Positions 1-6,010 of a stretch of DNA of 7,324 bases are shown piece after piece; the first letter of the stretch is position 1; the number at the start of each line of letters is the position of its first letter. The notes below the pieces were generated by a model. That model was given only the letters and a program-made list of their open reading frames with translations, searched no databases and was not told the origin of the DNA. Both the position numbers and the translations under genes were made by a program. Origin of the DNA: Bacillota bacterium (GTDB taxonomy: Bacteria > Bacillota_A > Clostridia > Lachnospirales > Bianqueaceae); the NCBI GenBank assembly GCA_017420625.1, contig JAFOIR010000426.1:1-7324 (forward strand), given 5' to 3'.

Positions 1-1
1 A

Positions 2-121
2 CTGAAGGATATCGGCAACACAACTTACGTTGTAGAAATCAAAAAGTCTAATTTCGAAAGTCAGCCAGTGGAGGATAAGCTTTTGAAAATTGTGATTGAG
101 AGAATACTGAAAGTTTCATGA
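2..121 (+). CDS. C-terminal part of a TnpW-like transposon protein (5' end outside window)
   Basis: The frame is open from the left edge to a TGA at 119-121, giving 39 residues that contain IGNTTYVVEI near the start and EDKLLKIVIERIL near the end. This matches my memory of the transposon-encoded TnpW family: small proteins with a core like IGxTTYxV and a tail like xDKxxRLI, carried by clostridial mobilizable and conjugative transposons such as the Tn4451 group. The biochemical role of the family is not established. The start codon lies outside the window, so length cannot be judged. The gene ends only about 40 bases before relaxase-like sequence starts, on the same strand. In related elements as I recall them, the complete relaxase N-terminus, and often a MobC-like accessory gene, sits between them. 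The family call rests on a short tail and is moderate. Confidence 0.55.
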   Translation: MKDIGNTTYVVEIKKSNFESQPVEDKLLKIVIERILKVS

Positions 122-170
122 TTTGAAGCCTTCGCGATTGAGAATGCTCATCGGATGAACAAAACTTCCC

Positions 171-198
171 TTGACAAAAGTGGGCTCATTGCCATTAT
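171..198 (+). promoter_or_regulatory. Possible sigma-70-like promoter in the relaxase remnant
   Basis: A perfect TTGACA (171-176) is followed after 16 bases by CATTAT (193-198), which matches four of six bases of the TATAAT consensus. It lies at the broken end of the relaxase and upstream of the whole transfer operon. TTGACA here also encodes part of the conserved LDK residues, so it may be chance. Nothing else in the window looks like a promoter for the operon. This is weak evidence. Confidence 0.2.
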
Positions 199-993
199 GT
201 CATCAACTCGATTTCTTTTAAGGACGGCAAACGGCTGCAGGGAGAAGAAAAGGCATGGTTCAAATTCAGACACGTTGCAGATGAAATATGCCAGAAGTAT
301 GGTCTTTCTGTAGTGCAGAATCCTGAGCGTAATAGGGATTCGTATCACATCACAAAGAAGGAGCAAGCCGGAATACCAACTCGTCAGAGTATCCTTCGTG
401 AAACAATTGACGAAATCATCCCGCACTGCAGAAACCTGGACGACTTCAAATATCAACTGAGGCAACGGGGGTATAAATACAATCTCAATCCCTCACGCAA
501 GTACTGGACGGTCACTCCTCCGGGTTCTGAAAAATCGATCCGGCTATATCGGCTTGGAGAAGATTACACGAACGACCGGATCAAAGACCGTATTGAGGAA
601 AGTTTCCGCTCTGGGAGATATACACTTCCTCCGAACGATCGATACCATCGGCAGTATCATATGCAGACCCGGGAACACAAGCTTTATGAGAAGACGAGCC
701 TGTACCGCAAGTATCTGTACTATTGCTATAAACTTGGATACCTGCCGAAACAACAGAATAGAAAACCGTCGAAGGTGCACTACCTTCTAAGAGATGACTT
801 GATCAAACTGGACCGGATCTCACAGGAAGTCAGGCTGCTTGGTAATTATCACATTGATAATGCTGAGCAGCTTTTTTCTTTCTCCAAAAAGTGTTCGGAG
901 AGCCTGAAGCAATTGGAATCAGAGAGAAAAGATCTTAGAAATGAACTAAAGAGAAATATCCCTGAAGAACAGAAAAGCGAAATCAAAGAAAAG

Positions 994-1016
994 ATCTCCT
1001 CCATATCGGAGGAGAT
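994..1016. repeat. Perfect 9-bp inverted repeat with 5-base loop inside the relaxase remnant
   Basis: ATCTCCTCC (994-1002) and GGAGGAGAT (1008-1016) are exact reverse complements around the loop ATATC. In RNA this would form a strong hairpin whose right arm holds a GGAGGA sequence directly before an in-frame ATG at 1015. There is no T run, so it is not an intrinsic terminator. It falls in the Glu/Lys-rich coiled-coil coding region, where repeated GAG/GAA codons make such symmetry easier to obtain by chance. Confidence 0.6.
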
Positions 1017-1130
1017 GAAGAAACTCAGAAAAGAGATCTCTCTTAGTGAGTCTATTGCGGAGAGATCAGAAATCATCAGTCCGAAACTTCAGCAGATCCA
1101 TGCTGAAGAATCAGAACAAATCAAACGAGG

Positions 1131-1137
1131 AAAGGAG
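1131..1137 (+). promoter_or_regulatory. Ribosome binding site of the PcfB-like gene
   Basis: AAAGGAG lies 7 bases before the ATG at 1145. The same frame is open upstream to 1046, but no comparable site precedes the earlier starts. The protein also begins to look like its family only from 1145, so this site decides the start. Confidence 0.7.
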
Positions 1138-1144
1138 AAAGCAT

Positions 1145-1903
1145 ATGAACCCTGGCGGTGATGCTGCTGAACAGGTGGTCCGTCTGTCACTGGAAGGATT
1201 TGAAGTCGCGGCGAGACTGTCCGGAGCTGCAGCAAAAGATGTTGCCCTGCTGCTTGCCAGTGTGCTTAAGGAACAGACTAAAACAAGAGGCAAAGCAAGA
1301 CTGACGTCCATGCTGCGGTCCGGCAAAGAACTGAAGGTGTTTTCGCTTCCGCAGAAGGATCTTGATGAGTTCACTAAGCAGGCCAAACGATACGGTGTGC
1401 TCTACTGTGTTCTGCGGGAGAAGAATCAGGACGGATCCGCCCCTGTGGATATCATTGCGAGAGCAGACGATGCATCCAAGATTCAGAGAATCGTCGAACG
1501 GTATAAGTTTGTCACGACCGACAAAGCCGCTGTCGTTGGCGAAGCTCAGAGCCGAATCGCAGAGCGCGATGAACAGGAAAAAGACGAGCCGGAGCGTACA
1601 CCGGGCGAAAGGATCGCGGCGGAGGCAATCCGAAAAGAAACGAAAGAAGAAGCAAACCCTTCTTTAGCGAAGACAGGCAACGACCCTCTGTCAGAGCAAA
1701 ACTCAAAGATTTCGGAGCGCACTGATAAGGGTGAGATCGATGATCCGAATGACCGTCCTTCTGTAAGAAACAAGCTGAAGAATTACACAGAGCAGGTCAG
1801 GGCAGCGAAAGAAGCAGCGCGTTCCGAACTGGTAAAAGATCCACTGGCAAATCAGACCCTTCATAAGGAAAACATCATAAAAAAGAAAGGAATCTCCAAA
1901 TGA
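1145..1903 (+). CDS. PcfB / DUF3801-family conjugation protein
   Basis: The product has 252 residues. PcfB-type proteins help dock the relaxase and its DNA onto the VirD4 coupling ATPase in Gram-positive conjugation; that role is known from family members and not shown here. The N-terminal part fits the family: a helical segment GGDAAEQVVRLSLEG followed by AARLSGAAAKDVALLLASVL (residues 4-41), then SGKELKVFSLPQKDLDEF (59-76) and KRYGVLYCVLREK (81-93), and a segment about recognition of residues DIIARADDASKIQRIVERY (102-120). The C-terminal half is highly charged and probably disordered, and ends with the family-like RPSVRNKLKNY (204-214) and a basic tail. There is no signal peptide or membrane segment, so it should be cytoplasmic. 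It overlaps the relaxase remnant by 17 bases and the next gene by 4, which suggests translational coupling. It looks intact although its usual partner relaxase is broken. Confidence 0.85.
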   Translation: MNPGGDAAEQVVRLSLEGFEVAARLSGAAAKDVALLLASVLKEQTKTRGKARLTSMLRSGKELKVFSLPQKDLDEFTKQAKRYGVLYCVLREKNQDGSAPVDIIARADDASKIQRIVERYKFVTTDKAAVVGEAQSRIAERDEQEKDEPERTPGERIAAEAIRKETKEEANPSLAKTGNDPLSEQNSKISERTDKGEIDDPNDRPSVRNKLKNYTEQVRAAKEAARSELVKDPLANQTLHKENIIKKKGISK

Positions 1904-2784
1904 CAGACAATTTCACGCCTGAAAAGAACAGTTCTCCACAGAAGATGAGTCTTGAAGAGTGGAAAGCAATGAAGGACCAGGAAAAAAGTGACATCTTTAA
2001 ACTGCTGGATCAGACTACACTTGATCTCGCAGAAGTCCCGGGTTGTTTTCTGAGATATCTGGATACACAGGCAAGGATGAACAGATATACCGTATCAAAC
2101 GCACTCCTGATCTCTTCGCAGATGCCTGAAGCAACAAAGCTCAGAACATTTGCTGAGTGGGAAAAGGAAGGTGCCAAGATCTGTAAAGGATGTAAGAGCA
2201 TCTCTATTCTTGAGCCTTCCGAGTTTAAGAAAGCAGATGGCTCTTCTGCCATAGCCTACAACGTGAAGAAGGTCTTTGATATCTCTCAGACTTCCAAGGC
2301 AGAGGAAGCAAAACCGTACCGGCAGAAGGACATCACAAAACTGATTGCTGCGATGCTGGACACCTGCCCGGTCAGTATTGACCTGGCAACAGAAATCCCT
2401 GTACCCGGTACAGCAGCCTATTTCGATAAATCAAGCAATACCCTTTATGTACAGAAAGAAGGCGGTACCGCAGAGTATGTCTGCCAGTGTGTCGCAAGAG
2501 AACTCGGATTGATCGAGGCTACCCTTCGCTCTCCGGATGCTGAACGCAATGCGAATCATGCGGATGCTGTTATCACTGGATACCTGACCTGCAAGAGGTA
2601 CGGAGTTCCGACGGGTGCTTTGGATGCAGAGAGGGCTTCTTCCAAATACAAGGGTATGAACGCAAAGGATATACGCAAAGATCTGACAGCGCTCCGTTCT
2701 TCTGCGGCAAAGATCAATGACAGGATCTATGAAGGACTCAACAAAGAAAAGACGCCCCGCGCCAAGGGCGGCGCAGAGCGCTGA
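1900..2784 (+). CDS. ArdC-N / LtrC-like protein with a metallopeptidase-like C-terminal region lacking HExxH
   Basis: The product has 294 residues, and the start ATGA overlaps the previous stop; AAAGG at 1886-1890 is a plausible ribosome binding site. Residues about 29-130 fit the ArdC N-terminal, ssDNA-binding type of domain: a helix with FLRYLDTQARMNRYTVSNALLI around 50-71, a PEATKLRTFAEWEKEGAKI segment (76-94), KSISILEP (99-106) and YNVKKVFDISQT (120-131). The later part resembles the peptidase-like half of LtrC-type proteins: TAAYFDKSSNTLYVQK (171-186), then VARELGLIEA (198-207) where an active enzyme would carry HExxH. The first His is replaced by Arg and the second is absent, so catalysis is unlikely. 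Proteins of this type occur in clostridial ICEs, and ArdC relatives have been linked to antirestriction or to protecting incoming single strands. That role is only inferred here. The last 15 residues are basic and probably unstructured. Confidence 0.75.
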   Translation: MTDNFTPEKNSSPQKMSLEEWKAMKDQEKSDIFKLLDQTTLDLAEVPGCFLRYLDTQARMNRYTVSNALLISSQMPEATKLRTFAEWEKEGAKICKGCKSISILEPSEFKKADGSSAIAYNVKKVFDISQTSKAEEAKPYRQKDITKLIAAMLDTCPVSIDLATEIPVPGTAAYFDKSSNTLYVQKEGGTAEYVCQCVARELGLIEATLRSPDAERNANHADAVITGYLTCKRYGVPTGALDAERASSKYKGMNAKDIRKDLTALRSSAAKINDRIYEGLNKEKTPRAKGGAER

Positions 2785-2787
2785 TAC

Positions 2788-2792
2788 GGAGG
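2788..2792 (+). promoter_or_regulatory. Ribosome binding site deciding the start of the 66-residue gene
   Basis: GGAGG lies 5 bases before the ATG at 2798. The frame is open further upstream to 2717, but that part runs inside the preceding gene and its translation is rich in Arg and Lys without family-like character. The shorter start is therefore preferred. Confidence 0.75.
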
Positions 2793-2797
2793 AAGCG

Positions 2798-2998
2798 ATG
2801 AAAGAGAAAAGATATCACGTTGCCTTGGATGACAACGAACAGATCATTCTGATCCACTGCCTGAATGATGAACGGAATCTGCAGCTGCAGGAAGGCCACA
2901 CTACAGATGCTCTGGATGACCTTATCGTGAAGGTCGGGACGGCAAAACAGAAGAATTTCAAAATTATAGAAAGGCACAAAGGCGGAGATGCAAGATAA
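2798..2998 (+). CDS. Small conserved ICE protein of unknown function (66 aa)
   Basis: The product is a soluble protein of 66 residues with no signal peptide or membrane segment. It has the pattern RYHVALDDNEQIILIHCLNDERN near the N-terminus and TTDALDDLIVKV in the middle, and ends in a basic tail. I recall small proteins of the same style in clostridial conjugative elements, with a beta strand, then a helix containing SLNxxRN, then a TDAxDELLxK segment, always next to the relaxase, PcfB and VirD4 genes. I know no assigned function. The excellent ribosome binding site, and the 11-base overlap of its end with the VirD4 start, mark it as a real operon member. Its place between the ArdC-N-like gene and the coupling ATPase suggests an accessory job in DNA transfer or a regulatory one, but this is only guilt by association. 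Confidence 0.65.
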   Translation: MKEKRYHVALDDNEQIILIHCLNDERNLQLQEGHTTDALDDLIVKVGTAKQKNFKIIERHKGGDAR

Positions 2999-4826
2999 AG
3001 ACCGTACCGAGACAGTCGTGCTTGGAATCATCGGAGCTTTTGTTGTGTCATGGATTGCCCTCCTGATCGCACCGTATATGTCAGGAGGGCTTCCGGGGAT
3101 CATTCCCAATCTGCCGGAGGTGATGAACCATCCGTTCCACGTCGTCTTCTGCGATGATACGTTGAAAACCGTACTGATCATGCTGACCATATATGGACTG
3201 ATTATTGGTGTTTATGTGTCCAGCAACTTCAAATTCAGAAGAGGAGAGGAACATGGTTCTGCCCAGTGGGGATCGGCAAAGGCGCTGAACCGGAAATACA
3301 GTCAGTCTCCTCCCGAGAATAACAAGATCCTGACACAGAATGTACGGATCGGATATAACGGCAGAAAGCATCTTCGCAATCTCAATACATTGGTTGTCGG
3401 AGGATCCGGTGCAGGCAAGACACGTTATGTGGTGAAGCCCAATATCCTCCAGGCAGGTATCGGGGGCTCCGGCAGTGCCGGAGCCTCTATGGTCATCCTG
3501 GATCCGAAGGGCGAATCTCTGAGAGCTACGGGCTCTTTCCTGCTCCAGGCCGGATATGACCTGAAGATCCTGGATCTGATATCCATGCAGAAGAGTCACT
3601 GCTACAATCCTTTCGTTTATCTGGAGAACGATAACGATGTGCAGCGACTGGTGACGAATCTCTTCAAGAGTACAACGCCGACAGGATCACAGACACAGGA
3701 TCCCTTCTGGGACAACTCTGCAATGATGCTGCTGTCGGCTCTTGTTTATTATCTGCACTATGAAGCACCACCCGAAGAACAGAACTTCGCAATGGTCATG
3801 GAAATGATCCGGGCAGGCACGATCGAGGATGAAGAAGATCCCAGCCCGACACCGCTGGACTGCCTGTTCACGGAACTGGAGAGCAAAAACCCGGATCACA
3901 TCGCGCTGAAGTATTACCGTTCCTATCACGGAGGTGCTGCCAAGACGCTGAAGTCCATTCAGATCACGCTGTCTTCCAGACTGGAGAAGTTCAATCTGGC
4001 CAGCATGGCGCAGTTGACGATGACTGACGAGATGGATCTTCAGTCTATGGGTGAAAAGAAGACTGCTCTTTTCGCCATCATTCCTGATAACGATACAAGC
4101 TTCAATTTTCTTGTATCGATCTTATATACACAGTTGTTCCAGCAGCTGTTCAGCTGCGCAGATCAGAAGCATGGCGGGAGCCTTCCGGTTCCCGTCCATT
4201 TTCTTCTTGATGAGTTTGCGAACGTCGCACTGCCGACCAGTTTCGACAAGATACTTTCAGTCATGAGATCCAGGAACATGTTTGTAACCATCATCCTGCA
4301 GAATATGGCGCAGCTGAAAGCCCTGTTCGAGAAGGAGTGGGAGAGTATCGCGGGAAACTGCGACAGCTTTCTGTATCTCGGAGGCAACGAGAGAAGCACT
4401 CACGAATATGTGTCCAAGATGCTCGGCAAGGAAACGATCAACTCCAATACCTTTGGTCAGACTTCAGGTACCTCAGGGCATTATTCCAAGAATACGAATA
4501 TCGGAGGACGTGAACTGCTGATGGATGATGAGGTCCGAATGCTGGATAACAGGTATGCCCTGTTGTTCATACGCGGAGAGAGACCGGTGATGGATCAGAA
4601 GTATGACATCCTGAAGCACCCCAACATCCGGTATACGGAGGATGGAGGTGCGGAACCTTATGAGCATGGCACTGCTTCGCTCAGCATTGCCACGATCTCT
4701 GCTTTCCGTTTGGACGGCGCAGCTCTGGATGAGATACCTGATGTTTTGATTGATACATCGGGTTATGAATTGTGGTCCGAAGAGGACTTTGAACCAAAAG
4801 AAGAAAAACCTAGGAGGCCTAAATGA
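2988..4826 (+). CDS. VirD4/TraG-type coupling ATPase (type IV secretion coupling protein)
   Basis: The product has 612 residues, the usual length for the clostridial VirD4-like family. It sits in the inner membrane and uses ATP to pass the relaxase-bound strand into the secretion channel. Two membrane segments are visible at about 8-30 and 59-79, followed by the conserved EEHGSAQWGSAK (87-98). Walker A is GGSGAGKT (138-145). ILDPKGES follows a Gly/Ser-rich stretch, and Walker B is LLDEFAN with Asp408 and Glu409. A conserved ILQNMAQL follows around Gln438, then GNCDSFLYLGGNE. All nucleotide-binding motifs look intact. The acidic tail ending in EEKPRRPK is variable and may contact partners. The start ATG at 2988 lies inside the end of the previous gene with AAAGG at 2978-2982. 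The stop overlaps the next start as ATGA. Confidence 0.95.
   Translation: MQDKDRTETVVLGIIGAFVVSWIALLIAPYMSGGLPGIIPNLPEVMNHPFHVVFCDDTLKTVLIMLTIYGLIIGVYVSSNFKFRRGEEHGSAQWGSAKALNRKYSQSPPENNKILTQNVRIGYNGRKHLRNLNTLVVGGSGAGKTRYVVKPNILQAGIGGSGSAGASMVILDPKGESLRATGSFLLQAGYDLKILDLISMQKSHCYNPFVYLENDNDVQRLVTNLFKSTTPTGSQTQDPFWDNSAMMLLSALVYYLHYEAPPEEQNFAMVMEMIRAGTIEDEEDPSPTPLDCLFTELESKNPDHIALKYYRSYHGGAAKTLKSIQITLSSRLEKFNLASMAQLTMTDEMDLQSMGEKKTALFAIIPDNDTSFNFLVSILYTQLFQQLFSCADQKHGGSLPVPVHFLLDEFANVALPTSFDKILSVMRSRNMFVTIILQNMAQLKALFEKEWESIAGNCDSFLYLGGNERSTHEYVSKMLGKETINSNTFGQTSGTSGHYSKNTNIGGRELLMDDEVRMLDNRYALLFIRGERPVMDQKYDILKHPNIRYTEDGGAEPYEHGTASLSIATISAFRLDGAALDEIPDVLIDTSGYELWSEEDFEPKEEKPRRPK
3465..3485. 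repeat. Perfect 9-bp palindrome with 3-base loop inside the coupling ATPase gene
   Basis: GGCTCCGGC (3465-3473) and GCCGGAGCC (3477-3485) are exact reverse complements separated by AGT. It encodes the Gly/Ser stretch GGSGSAGAS between Walker A and the DPKGE motif. It has no T run and is probably a by-product of Gly, Ser and Ala codons. Confidence 0.5.
4812..4817 (+). promoter_or_regulatory. Strong ribosome binding site of the VirB2/Maff2-like gene
   Basis: A perfect AGGAGG lies 5 bases before the ATG at 4823, within the last codons of the coupling ATPase. It is the best match to the consensus in the window and suits a gene for a small, abundantly needed structural subunit. Confidence 0.8.
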
Positions 4827-5125
4827 ACAAGAAGAAGAAAGGACTGATCATGTTCTCAGTCCTCGCATTGATGCTGACCTTCGGAGGCAGCAGCGTATTT
4901 GCAGCGACCGGAGATCCGATCTCTGTCGTAAACAATCTCAGTGATTTTATATTCAGCCTGATCCGTGCCATAGGCATCATCCTGCTGGGATTCGGAATCG
5001 TACAGGTCGGTATGTCTCTCAAGAGTCACGACCCGTCTCAGAGAGCCAACGGATTTCTGACTCTCGCCGGAGGAATCATTATCGCTTTCGCAAAGGAGAT
5101 CCTGGACCTTATGCTGGGAGGTTGA
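4823..5125 (+). CDS. Small VirB2/TrbC- or Maff2-like membrane protein with signal peptide
   Basis: The product has 100 residues. A basic start (MNKKKKG) is followed by a hydrophobic stretch, and GGSSVFAATG gives a convincing signal peptidase site after SVFA (about residue 27). The mature part has two hydrophobic segments, about 42-62 (FIFSLIRAIGIILLGFGIVQV) and 78-98, joined by a short polar loop LKSHDPSQRANGF. This signal peptide plus two helices with a polar loop is the plan of VirB2/TrbC pilins and of the Maff2 family found at the same place between VirD4 and VirB6 in clostridial ICEs. The likely role is a pilin-like or channel-lining subunit of the secretion apparatus. Sequence identity to either family cannot be tested by eye, so the family assignment is based on plan and position. 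The 4-base overlap with the coupling ATPase suggests coupled translation. Confidence 0.7.
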   Translation: MNKKKKGLIMFSVLALMLTFGGSSVFAATGDPISVVNNLSDFIFSLIRAIGIILLGFGIVQVGMSLKSHDPSQRANGFLTLAGGIIIAFAKEILDLMLGG

Positions 5126-5134
5126 TGAGCGGTA

Positions 5135-5971
5135 ATGTCAGATAACTGGATCGTACAGAATCTGCAGAATGCGCTGAACACGTGGAATGAGAAATTTGCA
5201 GAGATATGGTCACTGCTGACCACTTCCCCGGAGAACTTCCAGGGAGGCGGCATATGGAGAGTGATCCTGAATATCAATCGCGTATTACAGGGACTCGGAC
5301 TGGCGCTGCTGGTCCTTTTCTTTGTATACGGATTGGCAAGGACTTGTACGAGTCTTCAGGAGATTCGCAAACCGGAGCACGCACTGAGATATTTCATCCG
5401 TTTTGCTTTGGCAAAAGGACTGATCACATACGGAATGGATCTGATGATGGCTCTGCTCTCGATTGCGCAAGGAGTGATCTCATCGATCATGTCCTCTTCA
5501 GGAATTAGTTCTTCGACTGATTTCGCTTTGCCTGAGGATATCGTTACTGCAGTCGAAAGCGTCAGTTTCTTTGATGCCATTCCATTGTGGGCGGTGTCGC
5601 TGATCGGAACGCTGTTTATCACGGTGATGTCCTATATCATGATCCTTACCGTGTATGGAAGGTTTTTCAAACTCTATATGTACACGGCACTGGCTCCTTT
5701 GCCGCTGTCGACCTTTGCCGGAGAGCAGACACAGAATGTCGGGAAGACGTTTCTGCGCAGTTACTGCGCAGTCCTGCTGGAAGGAGCAGTGATCGTGCTG
5801 TCCTACATCATTTTCTCAGTGTTTACGACGAATTCCGTCCCGTATGACCCGGGAATGGCAGCAACGACACAGGTTTGGACCTATGTCGGGGGATTGATCT
5901 TCAACATGCTTATCCTGGTCGGATGCGTGAAGATGTCTGACAGGATCATCCGAGAAATGATGGGTCTATAA
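5135..5971 (+). CDS. VirB6/TrbL-like polytopic channel protein
   Basis: The product has 278 residues and is dominated by hydrophobic segments, at roughly 50-69, 92-118, 150-174, 180-195, 206-230 and 248-266. A soluble N-terminal amphipathic region with the family-like WNEKFAEIWSLLTTSPENF (17-35) precedes them. A conserved-looking RFFKLYMYTALAPLPLSTFAG (about 176-196) lies between the central helices, followed by GKTFLRSY (203-210). This matches the VirB6/TrbL-like protein that follows the pilin-like gene in Tn1549-type elements, where it forms the inner-membrane part of the DNA channel. The ATG at 5135 is the first start after an in-frame stop. The nearest GGAGG (5117-5121) is 13 bases away, longer than usual, so initiation may depend on coupling to the gene before. 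The gene starts 9 bases after the previous stop. Confidence 0.85.
   Translation: MSDNWIVQNLQNALNTWNEKFAEIWSLLTTSPENFQGGGIWRVILNINRVLQGLGLALLVLFFVYGLARTCTSLQEIRKPEHALRYFIRFALAKGLITYGMDLMMALLSIAQGVISSIMSSSGISSSTDFALPEDIVTAVESVSFFDAIPLWAVSLIGTLFITVMSYIMILTVYGRFFKLYMYTALAPLPLSTFAGEQTQNVGKTFLRSYCAVLLEGAVIVLSYIIFSVFTTNSVPYDPGMAATTQVWTYVGGLIFNMLILVGCVKMSDRIIREMMGL
5753..5771. repeat. Tandem 8-bp palindrome CTGCGCAG, two copies 3 bases apart
   Basis: CTGCGCAG at 5753-5760 and again at 5764-5771 are identical, and each is its own reverse complement, so the pair can fold or be bound as a dimeric site. It lies inside the VirB6-like gene, encoding LRSYCAV. A coding coincidence is the simplest reading. 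Confidence 0.5.
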
Positions 5972-6000
5972 ACAGCTAAACGCAGATTTTAATAAAGAAT

Positions 6001-6005
6001 GGAGA
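6001..6005 (+). promoter_or_regulatory. Ribosome binding site deciding the DUF5688 start
   Basis: GGAGA lies 5 bases before the ATG at 6011. The alternative in-frame ATG at 5999 would include this site in its coding sequence and has only AT-rich sequence upstream, so 6011 is preferred. Confidence 0.65.
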
Positions 6006-6010
6006 AATCT

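Larger units (their letters stand above)
161..1161 (+). pseudogene. Decayed MOBP-type relaxase (mobilization nuclease), N-terminus missing and frameshifted
   Basis: A relaxase nicks the transfer origin and leads the strand into the recipient. Homology begins with TSLDKSG (164-184), which aligns with the usual THLDK motif, with Ser for His. The reading then jumps frame near 185 and continues as HCHYVINSISFKDGKRL (187-237). Relatives read HxHNHxVINSxSFxDGKR, so the Asn-His pair is missing and the metal-binding histidine motif is damaged. From 175 the frame is open to the TGA at 1159-1161. It contains the typical second half: FRHVADEICQKYGL, RNRDSYH, the RGYKYNLNPSRKYWTV region, YCYKLGYLP, YLLRDDLIKLDRISQEVRLL, and a charged coiled coil from about 880 to 1130. 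The first hundred or so residues, with the catalytic tyrosine, are absent. There is no in-frame ATG before the C-terminal coiled coil. The GTG at 313 could start a 282-residue piece but has no nearby ribosome binding site. The end overlaps the next gene by 17 bases, as in intact operons. Confidence 0.85.

Noticed and set aside
148..465. Open frame on the minus strand
   Set aside because: It lies opposite the relaxase remnant, shows no recognisable family pattern and has no support from neighbours.
313..1161. A 282-residue protein starting at GTG 313
   Set aside because: The GTG falls inside conserved relaxase sequence, has no ribosome binding site nearby, and the frame runs homologously upstream to about 187. 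It is better described as part of a broken gene.
2399..2413. Palindrome CTGTACC-C-GGTACAG as an operator
   Set aside because: It lies in the middle of a coding region, and a short palindrome of this size is easily found by chance.
2757..2774. Short GC-rich hairpin (GCGCC / GGCGC) at the end of the ArdC-N-like gene as a terminator
   Set aside because: The stem has only 5 bp, no T run follows, and the next gene starts 13 bases after the stop with a strong ribosome binding site.
2738..3190. 150-residue open frame on the minus strand
   Set aside because: It is antisense to the small gene and the VirD4 start and has no family-like motif; it is a shadow of real coding sequence.
3081..3599. 172-residue open frame on the minus strand
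   Set aside because: It is antisense to the Walker A region of the coupling ATPase and a product of its codon usage.
5972..6010. Terminator or promoter in the largest gap of the operon
   Set aside because: The 39 bases hold no hairpin and no convincing -35/-10 pair, only a ribosome binding site.
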